Made by a program: the position numbers and the translations under genes | From: Sphingomonas folli | GTDB taxonomy: Bacteria; Pseudomonadota; Alphaproteobacteria; Sphingomonadales; Sphingomonadaceae | Direction of reading: 5' to 3' | NCBI RefSeq assembly: GCF_019429525.1 | Contig: NZ_JAHXZL010000014.1 | Location: 97,499 to 161,498 of the forward strand | Length of the DNA stretch: 64,000 nt | Part shown: one piece after another, positions 55,503 to 64,000 of the stretch | Layout: each line of letters begins with the position of its first letter | Numbering within the stretch: the stretch's first letter is position 1 | Notes under the pieces: model-generated | The model's input: only the letters and a program-made list of their open reading frames with translations | What the model was told of the DNA's origin: nothing | Database searches by the model: none

Positions 55503-56870
55503 TCACAGCCCCTCTCCGCCCACCCACTGCGCGTTGGCGAGGCGGCGCGCGAGCGTCCAGTTCTGCTGGCGGATGTCGGGTACTGCGACCACCTCCCACA
55601 GCTCGCCGCGGGTCATCGGCCCGATGCAATAGAGTCGGTCGTCGATCGTGCCGTCGGCCGAGAGGACCCGCGACTGGCGGTCGACGTCGAGTCCGATGCG
55701 CAGGCCGTCGGGGCGGATCATGCCCGCCGCGAGCAGCTGGCGGATCAGCGGCTCGCGCGATCGCAGCAGGTCGCCCTGCGGTCCGGTGCAGTTGACGATC
55801 CGCGCCGCGCGCGTCGTCGTCACGGCATCGCCGCCCCGCGCGCGCCAGCGCAGCAGCGCGCGGCCGCCGTCCGCCTCGGCGCCGGCGAGCTTACCCGCGG
55901 CGAAGCGCAGAAGCCCCGCCGCGACGAGCGCGTCGATCCGCCCGGCGACCGCGGGCGCGAGGCGGTGGCGGTGGACGTCCCAGTAAGGCCGGAGGTGGCG
56001 CAGGAAGCGCGCGCGCGTCGCCACGTCGGCGCTGCCCCACATCATCTGGGTCACCGGGCGCAGCTCGTCGACCGCGGCGCGCCATCCGATCCCCTCGGCG
56101 CGGTCGCGCACCGCGCGCACCAACGCCGAGAGCGTCGCCCCGGGTCGCTCGCTGAGCCCGGGGCGCGGCGCCCCGTCGGCGTGAGGACGCGGCACCAACC
56201 CGCGCCGCGACAGCGCGAGGATGCGACCGCGGAACCCCGCCGAGTCGAGCAGCAGCGCGGCGTCGACCGCGGTCAGCCCGGTGCCGACCAACACCACCTC
56301 GTCGTCGTCGCCCAGCCCCTCGGCGATGTCCCCCGCCCAGGGGTCGGCGCGGTAGCAGCCCGCCGGCAGCGCCGCCGGGTCGAGCCCCGGCGGCGTGTGC
56401 GGCGGCAGGTTGCCGAGTGCGAGCACCGCGACATCGGCCGCGATCCGCGCGCCATCGGCCAGCGTCAGCGCGAAGCCGTCGGCGTCGCGGTCGAGCGCGC
56501 TGACCTCGCCCGTCACCAGGGTCAGCCGTTCGGGGTTGGCGGCGGCCGCTTCCTCCAGCATGGCGCGCAGGTATCGGCCGTAGGTCTTGCGCGGCACGAA
56601 GGTGGTGCGGTCGCCCAGGCCCGCGCGCTCCATCCAGCGCACGAAATGGTCGGGGTCGTCCGGCAGCGCGCTCATGTTGCCGGCGCGGACGTTGAGCAGA
56701 TGCTCGTCGTGCGCCGCACTATAGGCGACGCCGCGCGCCACCTGCGCGGGACGGCGCTCGATCAGCGTCGCGCGCGGGCCGTCGTGGCGCACGAGGTTGA
56801 TCGCGAGCAACGTCCCCGAGAAGCCGCCGCCGACGATCGCGACATGGTCGCCGGGCTGGACCAGGCTCAC
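55503..56870 (-). CDS. FAD/NAD(P)-binding protein (NAD_binding_9 type)
   Basis: A 455-residue flavoprotein with the N-terminal dinucleotide fold DHVAIVGGGFSGTLLAINLV, conserved RGVAYSAAHDEHLLNVRAGNMSAL, the second binding site VVLVGTGLTAVDAALLL and a C-terminal RIVNCTGPQGDLL. It belongs to the group of putative oxidoreductases with pfam13454 whose substrate is unknown. The GTG start at 56870 has GGGAGGGGGG before it. It overlaps by four bases the end of a possible small reading frame. Confidence 0.85.
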   Translation of the reverse strand: MSLVQPGDHVAIVGGGFSGTLLAINLVRHDGPRATLIERRPAQVARGVAYSAAHDEHLLNVRAGNMSALPDDPDHFVRWMERAGLGDRTTFVPRKTYGRYLRAMLEEAAAANPERLTLVTGEVSALDRDADGFALTLADGARIAADVAVLALGNLPPHTPPGLDPAALPAGCYRADPWAGDIAEGLGDDDEVVLVGTGLTAVDAALLLDSAGFRGRILALSRRGLVPRPHADGAPRPGLSERPGATLSALVRAVRDRAEGIGWRAAVDELRPVTQMMWGSADVATRARFLRHLRPYWDVHRHRLAPAVAGRIDALVAAGLLRFAAGKLAGAEADGGRALLRWRARGGDAVTTTRAARIVNCTGPQGDLLRSREPLIRQLLAAGMIRPDGLRIGLDVDRQSRVLSADGTIDDRLYCIGPMTRGELWEVVAVPDIRQQNWTLARRLANAQWVGGEGL

Positions 56871-57040
56871 AGCCCCCCCTCCCGCGTCGCGGCGGCCCGA
56901 TGGTCGCGCGCGCCGGTCTCGGCGGCGACGTCGGTCGAAGTGACCGAGCCGCGCGCACCCGCCGCCGGCGCGATGTCGCGAAGGTGCTCCAATCTCATCA
57001 CGCCCTTGCCGATCATCCCGTCACCGATCTCGGCTACCAT
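56867..57040 (-). CDS. Possible small upstream ORF (57 aa)
   Basis: A 57-codon frame from ATG 57040 ends in GTGA, overlapping the next gene's GTG. Its third positions are mostly G or C. The product begins MVAEIGDGMIGKGVMRLEHL and has no recognisable domain or membrane segment. Coupling geometry is the only argument for it. Confidence 0.25.
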   Translation of the reverse strand: MVAEIGDGMIGKGVMRLEHLRDIAPAAGARGSVTSTDVAAETGARDHRAAATREGGL

Positions 57041-57387
57041 CGCGTCCGCCCCTATGCCACGCCGCCGCACCGACGACCCCGCGCCTATCGGGCCGGGCGC
57101 GCCTGTTCGGCAAGAGCGGCCTGACCGTCCGCGAGCTGACACGACGAAGGTGGCGCCTCGTCGACGGCGACGCCGCGTCGATCGGGGCGGCGTCGCGGCC
57201 GGGCTCATGCTCTCCGACGCCGCGGGCATCTGACGGCCGCGGCGGACTGCACGGCGGGGATCGACATCGGCCCGATCGATCATCATGACACCGCCCGATC
57301 AAAGCTGTTGCGCCCGCCGCATGGTAGCGCTAACTCTTGCCGAGACACGGGCGAAGATCCGTCGCGAACCGAGAGGAGACCTGCCGA
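56871..57387. other. Intergenic region before the pentose cluster
   Basis: Apart from the doubtful small frame at 56867-57040 and the promoter and operator at 57308-57336, I see no gene. The stretch is GC-rich with Arg/Pro-biased translations typical of noncoding DNA here. Confidence 0.5.
57308..57336 (+). promoter_or_regulatory. Promoter with XylR-type (LacI-family) operator of the pentose operon
   Basis: A -35 like TTGCGC at 57308 and a -10 like TAACTC at 57331 are 17 bp apart. Across the -10 lies TGGTAGCGCTAACT (57322-57335), the reverse complement of AGTTAGCGCTACCA, with the perfect core TAGCGCTA. It differs by one base from the xyl operator TGTTAGCGCTACCA I recall from Caulobacter Pxyl. 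This suggests xylose-relieved repression by a LacI-type XylR encoded elsewhere. The match is from memory. Confidence 0.65.
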
Positions 57388-58542
57388 ATGCGCCGCCCCC
57401 TACCCTTCGCCCGCCGGCTGCTGCTCGCCGCACTCGCGCCGCTGCCGCTGATCGCCTGCTCGTCGCGTGAGAGCACCGCCGCGGGCAACAACGCCACCGC
57501 CGAGACCGCCGGCTGGGACCAGGAGCGTGCGCCGGATGGGCGACACTATCTGTCGCAGCCGCTGGTGCGCGAGATCTACACCGCCGATCCCTCGGCGCAC
57601 GTCTGGGGTGACGGCAAGCTGTACGTCTATCCCAGTCACGACATCCCGACCGAGACCAAGGACGATGATCTCGGCAACCAATATGCGATGCGCGACTATC
57701 GGGTGCTGCGGCTCGATGCGCCCGGCGGCAAGGTCACGGTCGGCCCGGTCGCGCTCGACGTGAAGGACGTACCCTGGGCGTCGCAGCAGATGTGGGCCCC
57801 CGACGCCGCCTTCAAGGACGGCACCTATTACCTCTATTTCCCCGCGCGCGACCGCACCAAGGATCGCAACGGCCTGGGCGCGTTCCGCATCGGCGTCGCC
57901 ACCTCGACCAACCCGATGGGGCCGTTCAAGGCCGAGCCCGAGGCGATCAAGGGCAGCTACTCGATGGACCCGGCGGTGTTCACCGACACCGACGGCACCG
58001 CGTACATGTATTTCGGCGGCATCTGGGGCGGCCAGCTCCAGCGCTGGAAGGACGGCAAATACGACCCCAACGGCAGCGACACCGACCTCAAGCAGGACGA
58101 CCGGCCCGCGCTCACCGGCAAGGTCGCCAAGCTCAACGCCGACATGAAGAGCTTCGCCGAGACTCCGCGCGACGCGGTGATCCTCGACGAGAAGGGCAAG
58201 CCCGTGCTGGGCGGCGACCACGACCGGCGCTTCTTCGAGGCGTCCTGGGTCTTCAAGCGCGGCGGGCAATATTATTACACCTACTCGACCGGCGACACGC
58301 ACTTCCTCAACTACGCGATCGGCAAGACGCCCTACGGCCCGTTCACGTACAAGGGCCACATCCTCGAGCCGGTGCAGGGTTGGACCACGCACCACTCGAT
58401 CGTCGAGTGGAAGGGCAAGTGGTGGCTGTTCTACGCCGACACCCAGCTGTCGGGGAAGAACCACCTGCGCAACGTCAAGATGACCGAGCTCAAGTTCAAT
58501 CCCGACGGCACGATCCCGACGATCGACCCGTTCGTGAAGTGA
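57388..58542 (+). CDS. GH43-family lipoprotein glycosidase
   Basis: A 384-residue secreted enzyme with a lipoprotein signal (LIACSS, lipidated Cys24). Its five-blade fold shows HVWGDGKLYVYPSHD (general base region), YSMDPAVFTDTDG (pKa modulator Asp) and RFFEASWVFKRGGQYYYTYS (acid Glu). Family 43 covers beta-xylosidases and alpha-L-arabinofuranosidases, so it likely releases pentoses from oligosaccharides at the outer membrane. GAGAGGAG precedes ATG 57388. It is the first gene downstream of the XylR-like operator. Confidence 0.9.
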   Translation: MRRPLPFARRLLLAALAPLPLIACSSRESTAAGNNATAETAGWDQERAPDGRHYLSQPLVREIYTADPSAHVWGDGKLYVYPSHDIPTETKDDDLGNQYAMRDYRVLRLDAPGGKVTVGPVALDVKDVPWASQQMWAPDAAFKDGTYYLYFPARDRTKDRNGLGAFRIGVATSTNPMGPFKAEPEAIKGSYSMDPAVFTDTDGTAYMYFGGIWGGQLQRWKDGKYDPNGSDTDLKQDDRPALTGKVAKLNADMKSFAETPRDAVILDEKGKPVLGGDHDRRFFEASWVFKRGGQYYYTYSTGDTHFLNYAIGKTPYGPFTYKGHILEPVQGWTTHHSIVEWKGKWWLFYADTQLSGKNHLRNVKMTELKFNPDGTIPTIDPFVK

Positions 58543-58593
58543 GGCGCGGCGGCGCGCGTGAGTCGGTGCTCCCCCTCGGCGCACCACCAGCAC

Positions 58594-58680
58594 CACCCCG
58601 GCGGAGGCCGGGGTCCAGTTGGGAGACGTCGCCGCATCCCACGCCCGACCCGCACCTGGACCCCGGCGTTCGCCGGGGTG
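58594..58680. repeat. Interspersed palindromic repeat, family A
   Basis: CACCCCGGCG-GAG-GCCGGGG at the left and CCCCGGCG-TTCG-CCGGGGTG at the right are inverted copies, with CCAG/CTGG outer arms. It separates the GH43 gene from xylB. Confidence 0.75.
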
Positions 58681-58739
58681 GCAGGTGGAACGGGCAAGCG
58701 TAATCCTCTTCACCGATCCGACCTGGCAGAAAGCGAAAC

Positions 58740-60179
<1,440 letters not shown>

Positions 60180-60208
60180 ACTCTCATATCCCCCCAGAGG
60201 AGCTATCG

Positions 60209-61519
60209 ATGGCCACCGACTTCTTCGCCGACATCCCCCAGATCAAGTATGAGGGGCCGGACAGCGACAACGAGCTCGCCTATCGTTTCTACGACAAGGA
60301 CCGGGTCGTGCTGGGCAAGCGGATGGAGGACCATCTCCGCTTCGCCGCCTGCTTCTGGCACACCTTCTGCTGGCCCGGCTCGGACGTGTTCGGCGGCGGC
60401 ACCTTCGGCCGCCCGTGGCACGCCGGTGCCAACGACAGCGCCGCCGCGGCGCAGAAGCGCGAGGTGGCGTTCGACTTCTTCGGCAAGCTCGACGTGCCGT
60501 ATTATTGCTTCCATGACGTCGACGTGATGGCGGACGCGCACGGGGTCGCCGAGCATCGCCGCTTCTTCGCGGAGGCGGTCGACCATCTCGAGCAGCTCCA
60601 GGCCGCGTCGGGCCGCAAGCTGCTGTGGGGCACCGCCAACCTGTTCAGCCACCCGCGCTTTGCCGCGGGCGGCGCGAGCAACCCCGACCCCGAGGTCTTC
60701 GCCTTCGGCGCGGTGCAGGTGCGCGACGCGCTCGAGGCGACGCATCGGCTCGGCGGCCAGAACTACGTGCTGTGGGGCGGGCGCGAGGGCTATGAGTCGC
60801 TCCACAACACCGACCTCAAGCGCGAGCTCGACAATCTCGGGCGCTTCCTCAGCCTCGTCGTCGAGCACAAGCACAAGATCGGCTTCCAGGGCACGATCCT
60901 GATCGAGCCGAAGCCGCACGAGCCGACCAAGCACCAATATGACTTCGATACCGCCACGGTGTACGGCTTCCTCAAGCGCTACGGGCTCGAGAACGAGGTC
61001 AAGGTCAACATCGAGGCGAACCACGCCACGCTGGCCGGCCACACCTTCGAGCATGAGATCGCCACCGCCGCGGCGCTCGGCATCTTCGGCTCGATCGACG
61101 CCAACCGCGGCGACCCGCAGAACGGCTGGGACACCGACCAATTCCCCAACTCGGTCGAGGAACTGACGCTGGCGATGCTCGAGATCCTGCGCGCCGGCGG
61201 CTTCACCACCGGCGGGTTCAACTTCGATGCCAAGGTGCGGCGTCAGTCGATCGACGCGGCCGACCTGTTCTACGGCCATGTCGGCGGCATCGACACCGTG
61301 GCGCGGGGGCTGCTCAACGCGGCCAAGCTGATCGAGGACGGCCGGCTCGACACGATCAAGCGCGACCGCTACGCCGGCTGGGACGGCGCCTTCGGCCAGC
61401 AGGTGGCGTCGCTCGACCTCGCCGGGATCGCCGACCTCGCCGAGCGCGAGAACGTCGACCCGCGCCCGCGCTCGGGCCAGCAGGAGCGGATCGAGAACCT
61501 GCTCAACCGCTTCATCTGA
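60209..61519 (+). CDS. xylA: Xylose isomerase
   Basis: A 436-residue class II enzyme that interconverts D-xylose and D-xylulose. The active-site His102 (CFHDVDVMADAHG) and the metal ligand block VKVNIEANHATLAGHTFEHE are intact, as is GTILIEPKPHEPTKHQYDFD. It is standard length. AGAGGAGCTATCG precedes its ATG. It passes its product to XylB, encoded just upstream. Confidence 0.96.
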   Translation: MATDFFADIPQIKYEGPDSDNELAYRFYDKDRVVLGKRMEDHLRFAACFWHTFCWPGSDVFGGGTFGRPWHAGANDSAAAAQKREVAFDFFGKLDVPYYCFHDVDVMADAHGVAEHRRFFAEAVDHLEQLQAASGRKLLWGTANLFSHPRFAAGGASNPDPEVFAFGAVQVRDALEATHRLGGQNYVLWGGREGYESLHNTDLKRELDNLGRFLSLVVEHKHKIGFQGTILIEPKPHEPTKHQYDFDTATVYGFLKRYGLENEVKVNIEANHATLAGHTFEHEIATAAALGIFGSIDANRGDPQNGWDTDQFPNSVEELTLAMLEILRAGGFTTGGFNFDAKVRRQSIDAADLFYGHVGGIDTVARGLLNAAKLIEDGRLDTIKRDRYAGWDGAFGQQVASLDLAGIADLAERENVDPRPRSGQQERIENLLNRFI

Positions 61520-61590
61520 GGGGTTGAAGCGGAGGCGCTGCCTCGCTCCTCCACCATCGTGGTGGGATGACTCCGCTGCCCCAGCAAGCT

Positions 61591-61674
61591 GTTCCCCGGC
61601 GGAGGCCGGGGAATAGCTGGGAAGGCCGTGGTGGGACTAAAAAGCGCCCCGCCCAGGCCCCGGCTTTCGCCGGG
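61591..61674. repeat. Interspersed palindromic repeat, family A, two-hairpin form
   Basis: TTCCCCGG-CGGAGG-CCGGGGAA and CCCCGGC-TTTC-GCCGGGG are two separate hairpins 40 bp apart. The pattern equals the other two-hairpin copies but the halves are less alike. It sits between xylA and the aldehyde dehydrogenase gene. Confidence 0.7.
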
Positions 61675-61774
61675 GGACAAGGTCTGCGGGGAGGGCAGCG
61701 GACCCACCAGGGTTGCGCCCCTTCCCCGCCCCGCCTAAATATGTCCGACTAATTCCCCAGAGCCGAGGATATCC

Positions 61775-63355
61775 ATGATCGACGGAGCGATGCTGATCGG
61801 TGCCGAGCTGCGCCAGGCCGAGGCGCGGTTCACCGCGGTCGACCCGGCCGCGGGCAGCCCCCTCACCCCGACCTTCTCCTCGGCCGGCCCCGACGCGGTC
61901 GCCGAGGCGTGCGAGCTCGCCGCCGCCGCCTTCCCGTCCTATGCCGCGACGGCGCCGGAGGACCGCGCCGCCTTCCTCGAGGCCATCGCCGAGGAGATCG
62001 TCGCGCTCGGCGATCAGCTGATCGAGCGCGCGCAGCAGGAGAGCGGGCTGCCGCGCGCGCGTCTCGAGGGCGAGCGCGGCCGCACCGTCGGCCAGCTCAA
62101 GCTGTTCGCGCAGGTGGTGCGCCAGGGCGACTGGCTCGACGCCACGATCGACCCCGCGCTGCCCGACCGCCAGCCGCTGCCGCGCCCCGACCTGCGCCGC
62201 ATGAACGTCCCTGTCGGCCCGGTCGCGGTGTTCGGCGCCTCCAACTTCCCGCTCGCTTTCTCGGTCGCGGGCGGCGACACCGCCTCGGCGCTCGCCGCGG
62301 GCTGCCCGGTGGTGGTCAAGGGCCACCCGGCGCATCCCGGCACGGGCGAGCTGGTCGCGCGCGCGATCCGCGCGGCGGTCGACAAGGCCGGGCTGCCCGC
62401 GGGCGTCTTCTCCTATCTGCCCGGCGAGACCAACCGGCTGGGCGAGGCGCTGGTCGCCGACCGCCGCATCAGAGCGGTGGGCTTCACCGGGTCGCGCGGC
62501 GGCGGGCTGGCGCTGGTGAAGATCGCGGCGGACCGCGCCGAGCCGATCCCGGTCTACGCCGAGATGTCGAGCATCAACCCGGTCGTGATCATGCCGCACG
62601 CGCTCGAAGCGCGGGGTGAGGCGCTGGCGCCGGCCTATGTCCAGTCGCTGACCATGGGCGCGGGCCAGTTCTGCACCAACCCCGGTCTCGTGCTCGCGAT
62701 CGCCGGCGAGGCGCTCGACGCGTTCGTGGCCGCGGCAGGCCGCGCGCTGACCGAGAGCGCGCCCGCGACGATGCTGTCGCCGGGGATCCACGCCAGCTTC
62801 GAGCAGGGTGTCGAGGCGCTGGCACGCCACAATGCGGTGACGACGGTGGCCCGCGGCAAGGTGGGCGAAGGGGTCAACCAGGCGGTCGGCGCGCTGTTCC
62901 GCGCCGACGCGGCGAGCTTCCTCGCCGACCGCGCGCTGGGGCATGAGGTGTTCGGCTCGTCCTCGATCGTGGTGGCGTGCCGCGACATGGACGAGGTGCG
63001 CCAGGTGATCGCCGGCCTCGAGGGCCAGCTCACCGCGACGCTCCACCTCGACGCCGCGGACGAGGCCGAGGCCAGGACGCTGATCCCGGTGCTCGCCGAC
63101 CGCGTCGGCCGCATCCTGGTCAACGGCTGGCCGACCGGGGTCGAGGTGAGCCACGCGATGGTGCACGGCGGCCCCTTCCCGGCGACGAGCGACGGCCGCT
63201 CCACGTCGGTGGGCAGCGCGGCGATCTACCGCTTCCTGCGCCCGGTGAGCCTGCAGAACCTGCCCGCGTCGCTGCTGCCCGAGGCGCTCGCGGACGCCAA
63301 CCCCTGGGGTGTGGCGCGCCGGTTGGACGGCAAGCGCGAGGCGTCGCCGCGGTAA
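61775..63355 (+). CDS. Alpha-ketoglutaric semialdehyde dehydrogenase (NADP+)
   Basis: A 526-residue aldehyde dehydrogenase that oxidises 2,5-dioxopentanoate to 2-oxoglutarate. Asn157 (FGASNFPLAF), Lys182, Glu263 (YAEMSSINPV) and the catalytic Cys300 (GQFCTNPG) are present. The long N-terminus and this set of motifs fit the KGSADH clade rather than betaine or generic ALDHs. This enzyme is the last step of the oxidative (Weimberg) pentose pathways, so its place after xylBA implies a second pentose route encoded elsewhere. It starts at ATG 61775. Confidence 0.87.
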   Translation: MIDGAMLIGAELRQAEARFTAVDPAAGSPLTPTFSSAGPDAVAEACELAAAAFPSYAATAPEDRAAFLEAIAEEIVALGDQLIERAQQESGLPRARLEGERGRTVGQLKLFAQVVRQGDWLDATIDPALPDRQPLPRPDLRRMNVPVGPVAVFGASNFPLAFSVAGGDTASALAAGCPVVVKGHPAHPGTGELVARAIRAAVDKAGLPAGVFSYLPGETNRLGEALVADRRIRAVGFTGSRGGGLALVKIAADRAEPIPVYAEMSSINPVVIMPHALEARGEALAPAYVQSLTMGAGQFCTNPGLVLAIAGEALDAFVAAAGRALTESAPATMLSPGIHASFEQGVEALARHNAVTTVARGKVGEGVNQAVGALFRADAASFLADRALGHEVFGSSSIVVACRDMDEVRQVIAGLEGQLTATLHLDAADEAEARTLIPVLADRVGRILVNGWPTGVEVSHAMVHGGPFPATSDGRSTSVGSAAIYRFLRPVSLQNLPASLLPEALADANPWGVARRLDGKREASPR

Positions 63356-63523
63356 GCCGTGGATCGAGCTGAGACGTGGGAGGGCCGCCCTGCGCGGCCG
63401 CCCTTCTCGTGGGTGGCGGGTGCGGAGGAGAGAAGCACCCGCGTTCTAGGCGCTCTCACCTCGCGAGTGACCAGCACGCCGCGGGCCCGAGACGACCCTC
63501 TCCGCGCCTTCGCGAGATCATCC

Positions 63524-63609
63524 CACGCGAAGACGCGAGGGCGCGAAGCTGTTGCTCCTGCGGCGGCGGTGCCGCGTCTCCATGCTTCGCGTCTTCGCGG
63601 CTTCGCGTG
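63524..63609. repeat. TTCGCG-rich inverted repeat, family C
   Basis: Two 26-bp arms begin CACGCGAAG and end CTTCGCGTG. They are imperfect inverted copies, rich in the hexamer TTCGCG and its complement, with a 34-bp spacer. A further half copy (CACGCGGAGGCGCGAAGG) starts at 63622. Confidence 0.75.
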
Positions 63610-63703
63610 AGCCATCATGTTCACGCGGAGGCGCGAAGGCGAAGAGGGCGCGCTCGCCCCGCGCGCTGTCGCGTGAGACGGCCCGGCGCCCTCACCTCCT
63701 GCC

Positions 63704-63797
63704 GTCATCCTGGGCTCGTCTCAGGATCCACCGTGCCGCGGGACCAGCGGCCGCGGCGGCTGCGGCACGGCGGATCCTGAGGCAAGCGCAGGATGAC
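63704..63797. repeat. Interspersed palindromic repeat, family A
   Basis: GTCATCC and GGATGAC mark the ends. Inside, GGATCCACCGTGCCGC pairs with GCGGCACGGCGGATCC (one bulge). It is related to the copy at 16545-16642, sharing CTCGTCTCAGGATCCA. Confidence 0.8.
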
Positions 63798-63873
63798 GCC
63801 AGTGGAGGATGGTGCCAGCCGGCACGCACGGCGCTGGCGGCCGAGCGCCGCCAGCCCCCGCCACGCCGCCCCC

Positions 63874-64000
63874 TCAGTGGTTGTCGCGCGGCAGGCCCAT
63901 GGTCTGGGCGATGCGCTGGTATTTCTCCGCGCCCTCCAGGATCGCGCCGGTGTTCATCTGCCCCACCACCGCGCGCTGCAGCTCCTGCCACGGCGTCTGC
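63874..64000 (-). CDS. C-terminal end of an unidentified gene
   Basis: Forty-one sense codons plus stop are visible on the minus strand. They end with the TGA at 63874-63876 and give a helical sequence that includes GAILEGAEKYQRIAQTMG and finishes GLPRDNH. The good codon bias and absence of other stops support a real gene. I do not recognise the family from this piece. Confidence 0.6.
   Translation of the reverse strand, partial: QTPWQELQRAVVGQMNTGAILEGAEKYQRIAQTMGLPRDNH

Larger units (their letters stand above)
63356..63873. other. Repeat-rich intergenic tail
   Basis: No gene is seen. The stretch holds two inverted repeat elements (63524-63609 and 63704-63797), listed separately, and a TTCGCG-rich segment. 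Confidence 0.6.

Noticed and set aside
63480..63640. CRISPR-like spacing of TTCGCG units
   Set aside because: The units face each other as inverted arms, are not evenly spaced and have no cas genes nearby. They fit an inverted repeat.

Overview
The window is about 64 kb of very GC-rich, densely coding bacterial chromosome. Third codon positions are nearly all G or C, and GTG and TTG starts are common. The gene families point to an alphaproteobacterium, most likely a sphingomonad (Sphingomonas or a close relative). These include a TonB-dependent receptor, a Thr-nucleophile alkaline phosphatase of the SPAP/PafA type, Caulobacter-style cpa/tad pilus genes, an alphaproteobacterial xylose cluster with a Caulobacter-like XylR operator, and many short palindromic intergenic repeats. 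There is no transposase, phage, plasmid or CRISPR signal. The taxonomic placement is inferred from family recognition, not from a marker-gene search.

Layout. 1-5.4 kb: the start of a Gly/Tyr/Arg-rich protein, tRNA-Ala(CGC), a Nudix hydrolase, an extensin-like protein, an orphan barstar-like protein, two unknown genes, an intact transglutaminase-like protein and a Bax-inhibitor-1 membrane protein. 5.5-9.3 kb: thpR, then a TonB receptor divergent from a DeoR-family regulator. 9.3-12.6 kb (minus strand): a coupled three-gene operon of circularly permuted ATP-grasp, alpha-E and transglutaminase-fold proteins, a predicted peptide-modifying system of unknown product. The transglutaminase member has Pro where the catalytic Cys should be. 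12.8-18.8 kb: a DsbD/ScsB-type thiol reductase, the SPAP-like phosphatase, a DAO-type flavoenzyme and an alpha/beta hydrolase. 18.8-26.6 kb: a Tad pilus operon, cpaA-B-C-D-E-tadB-tadC, with no cpaF ATPase, followed by a membrane-anchored protein with four decad repeats. 26.8-28.5 kb: a zinc alcohol dehydrogenase and a DUF2934 protein.

28.6-36.6 kb: glgX-treZ-malQ-treY, in which successive genes overlap by four bases. It forms a maltodextrin/glycogen-to-trehalose pathway. 36.6-37.6 kb is a gene-free kilobase holding a 138-bp palindrome. 37.6-44.1 kb: DUF47-pit phosphate uptake, then the glycerol regulon (glpF-glpK diverging from glpD-glpR) with an inverted-repeat operator between the two arms. 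44.1-47.9 kb: a small secreted protein and an Mfd-type translocase. 48.1-53.0 kb: fadL, a fused HADH/enoyl-CoA hydratase and fadA, covering fatty-acid import and beta-oxidation. 53.2-56.9 kb: a degenerate hydrolase-fold protein, a KDG-kinase-like sugar kinase, a hotdog thioesterase and a FAD/NAD(P) oxidoreductase. 57.3-63.4 kb: a pentose cluster of GH43 lipoprotein, xylB, xylA and an alpha-ketoglutaric semialdehyde dehydrogenase. The last 0.65 kb holds palindromic repeats and the 3' end of an unidentified gene.

The strongest leads are the XylR-type operator at 57322, the Cys-less transglutaminase in the ATP-grasp operon, the Tad operon without its ATPase, the hydrolase-fold protein without its nucleophile, and the interspersed palindrome families.
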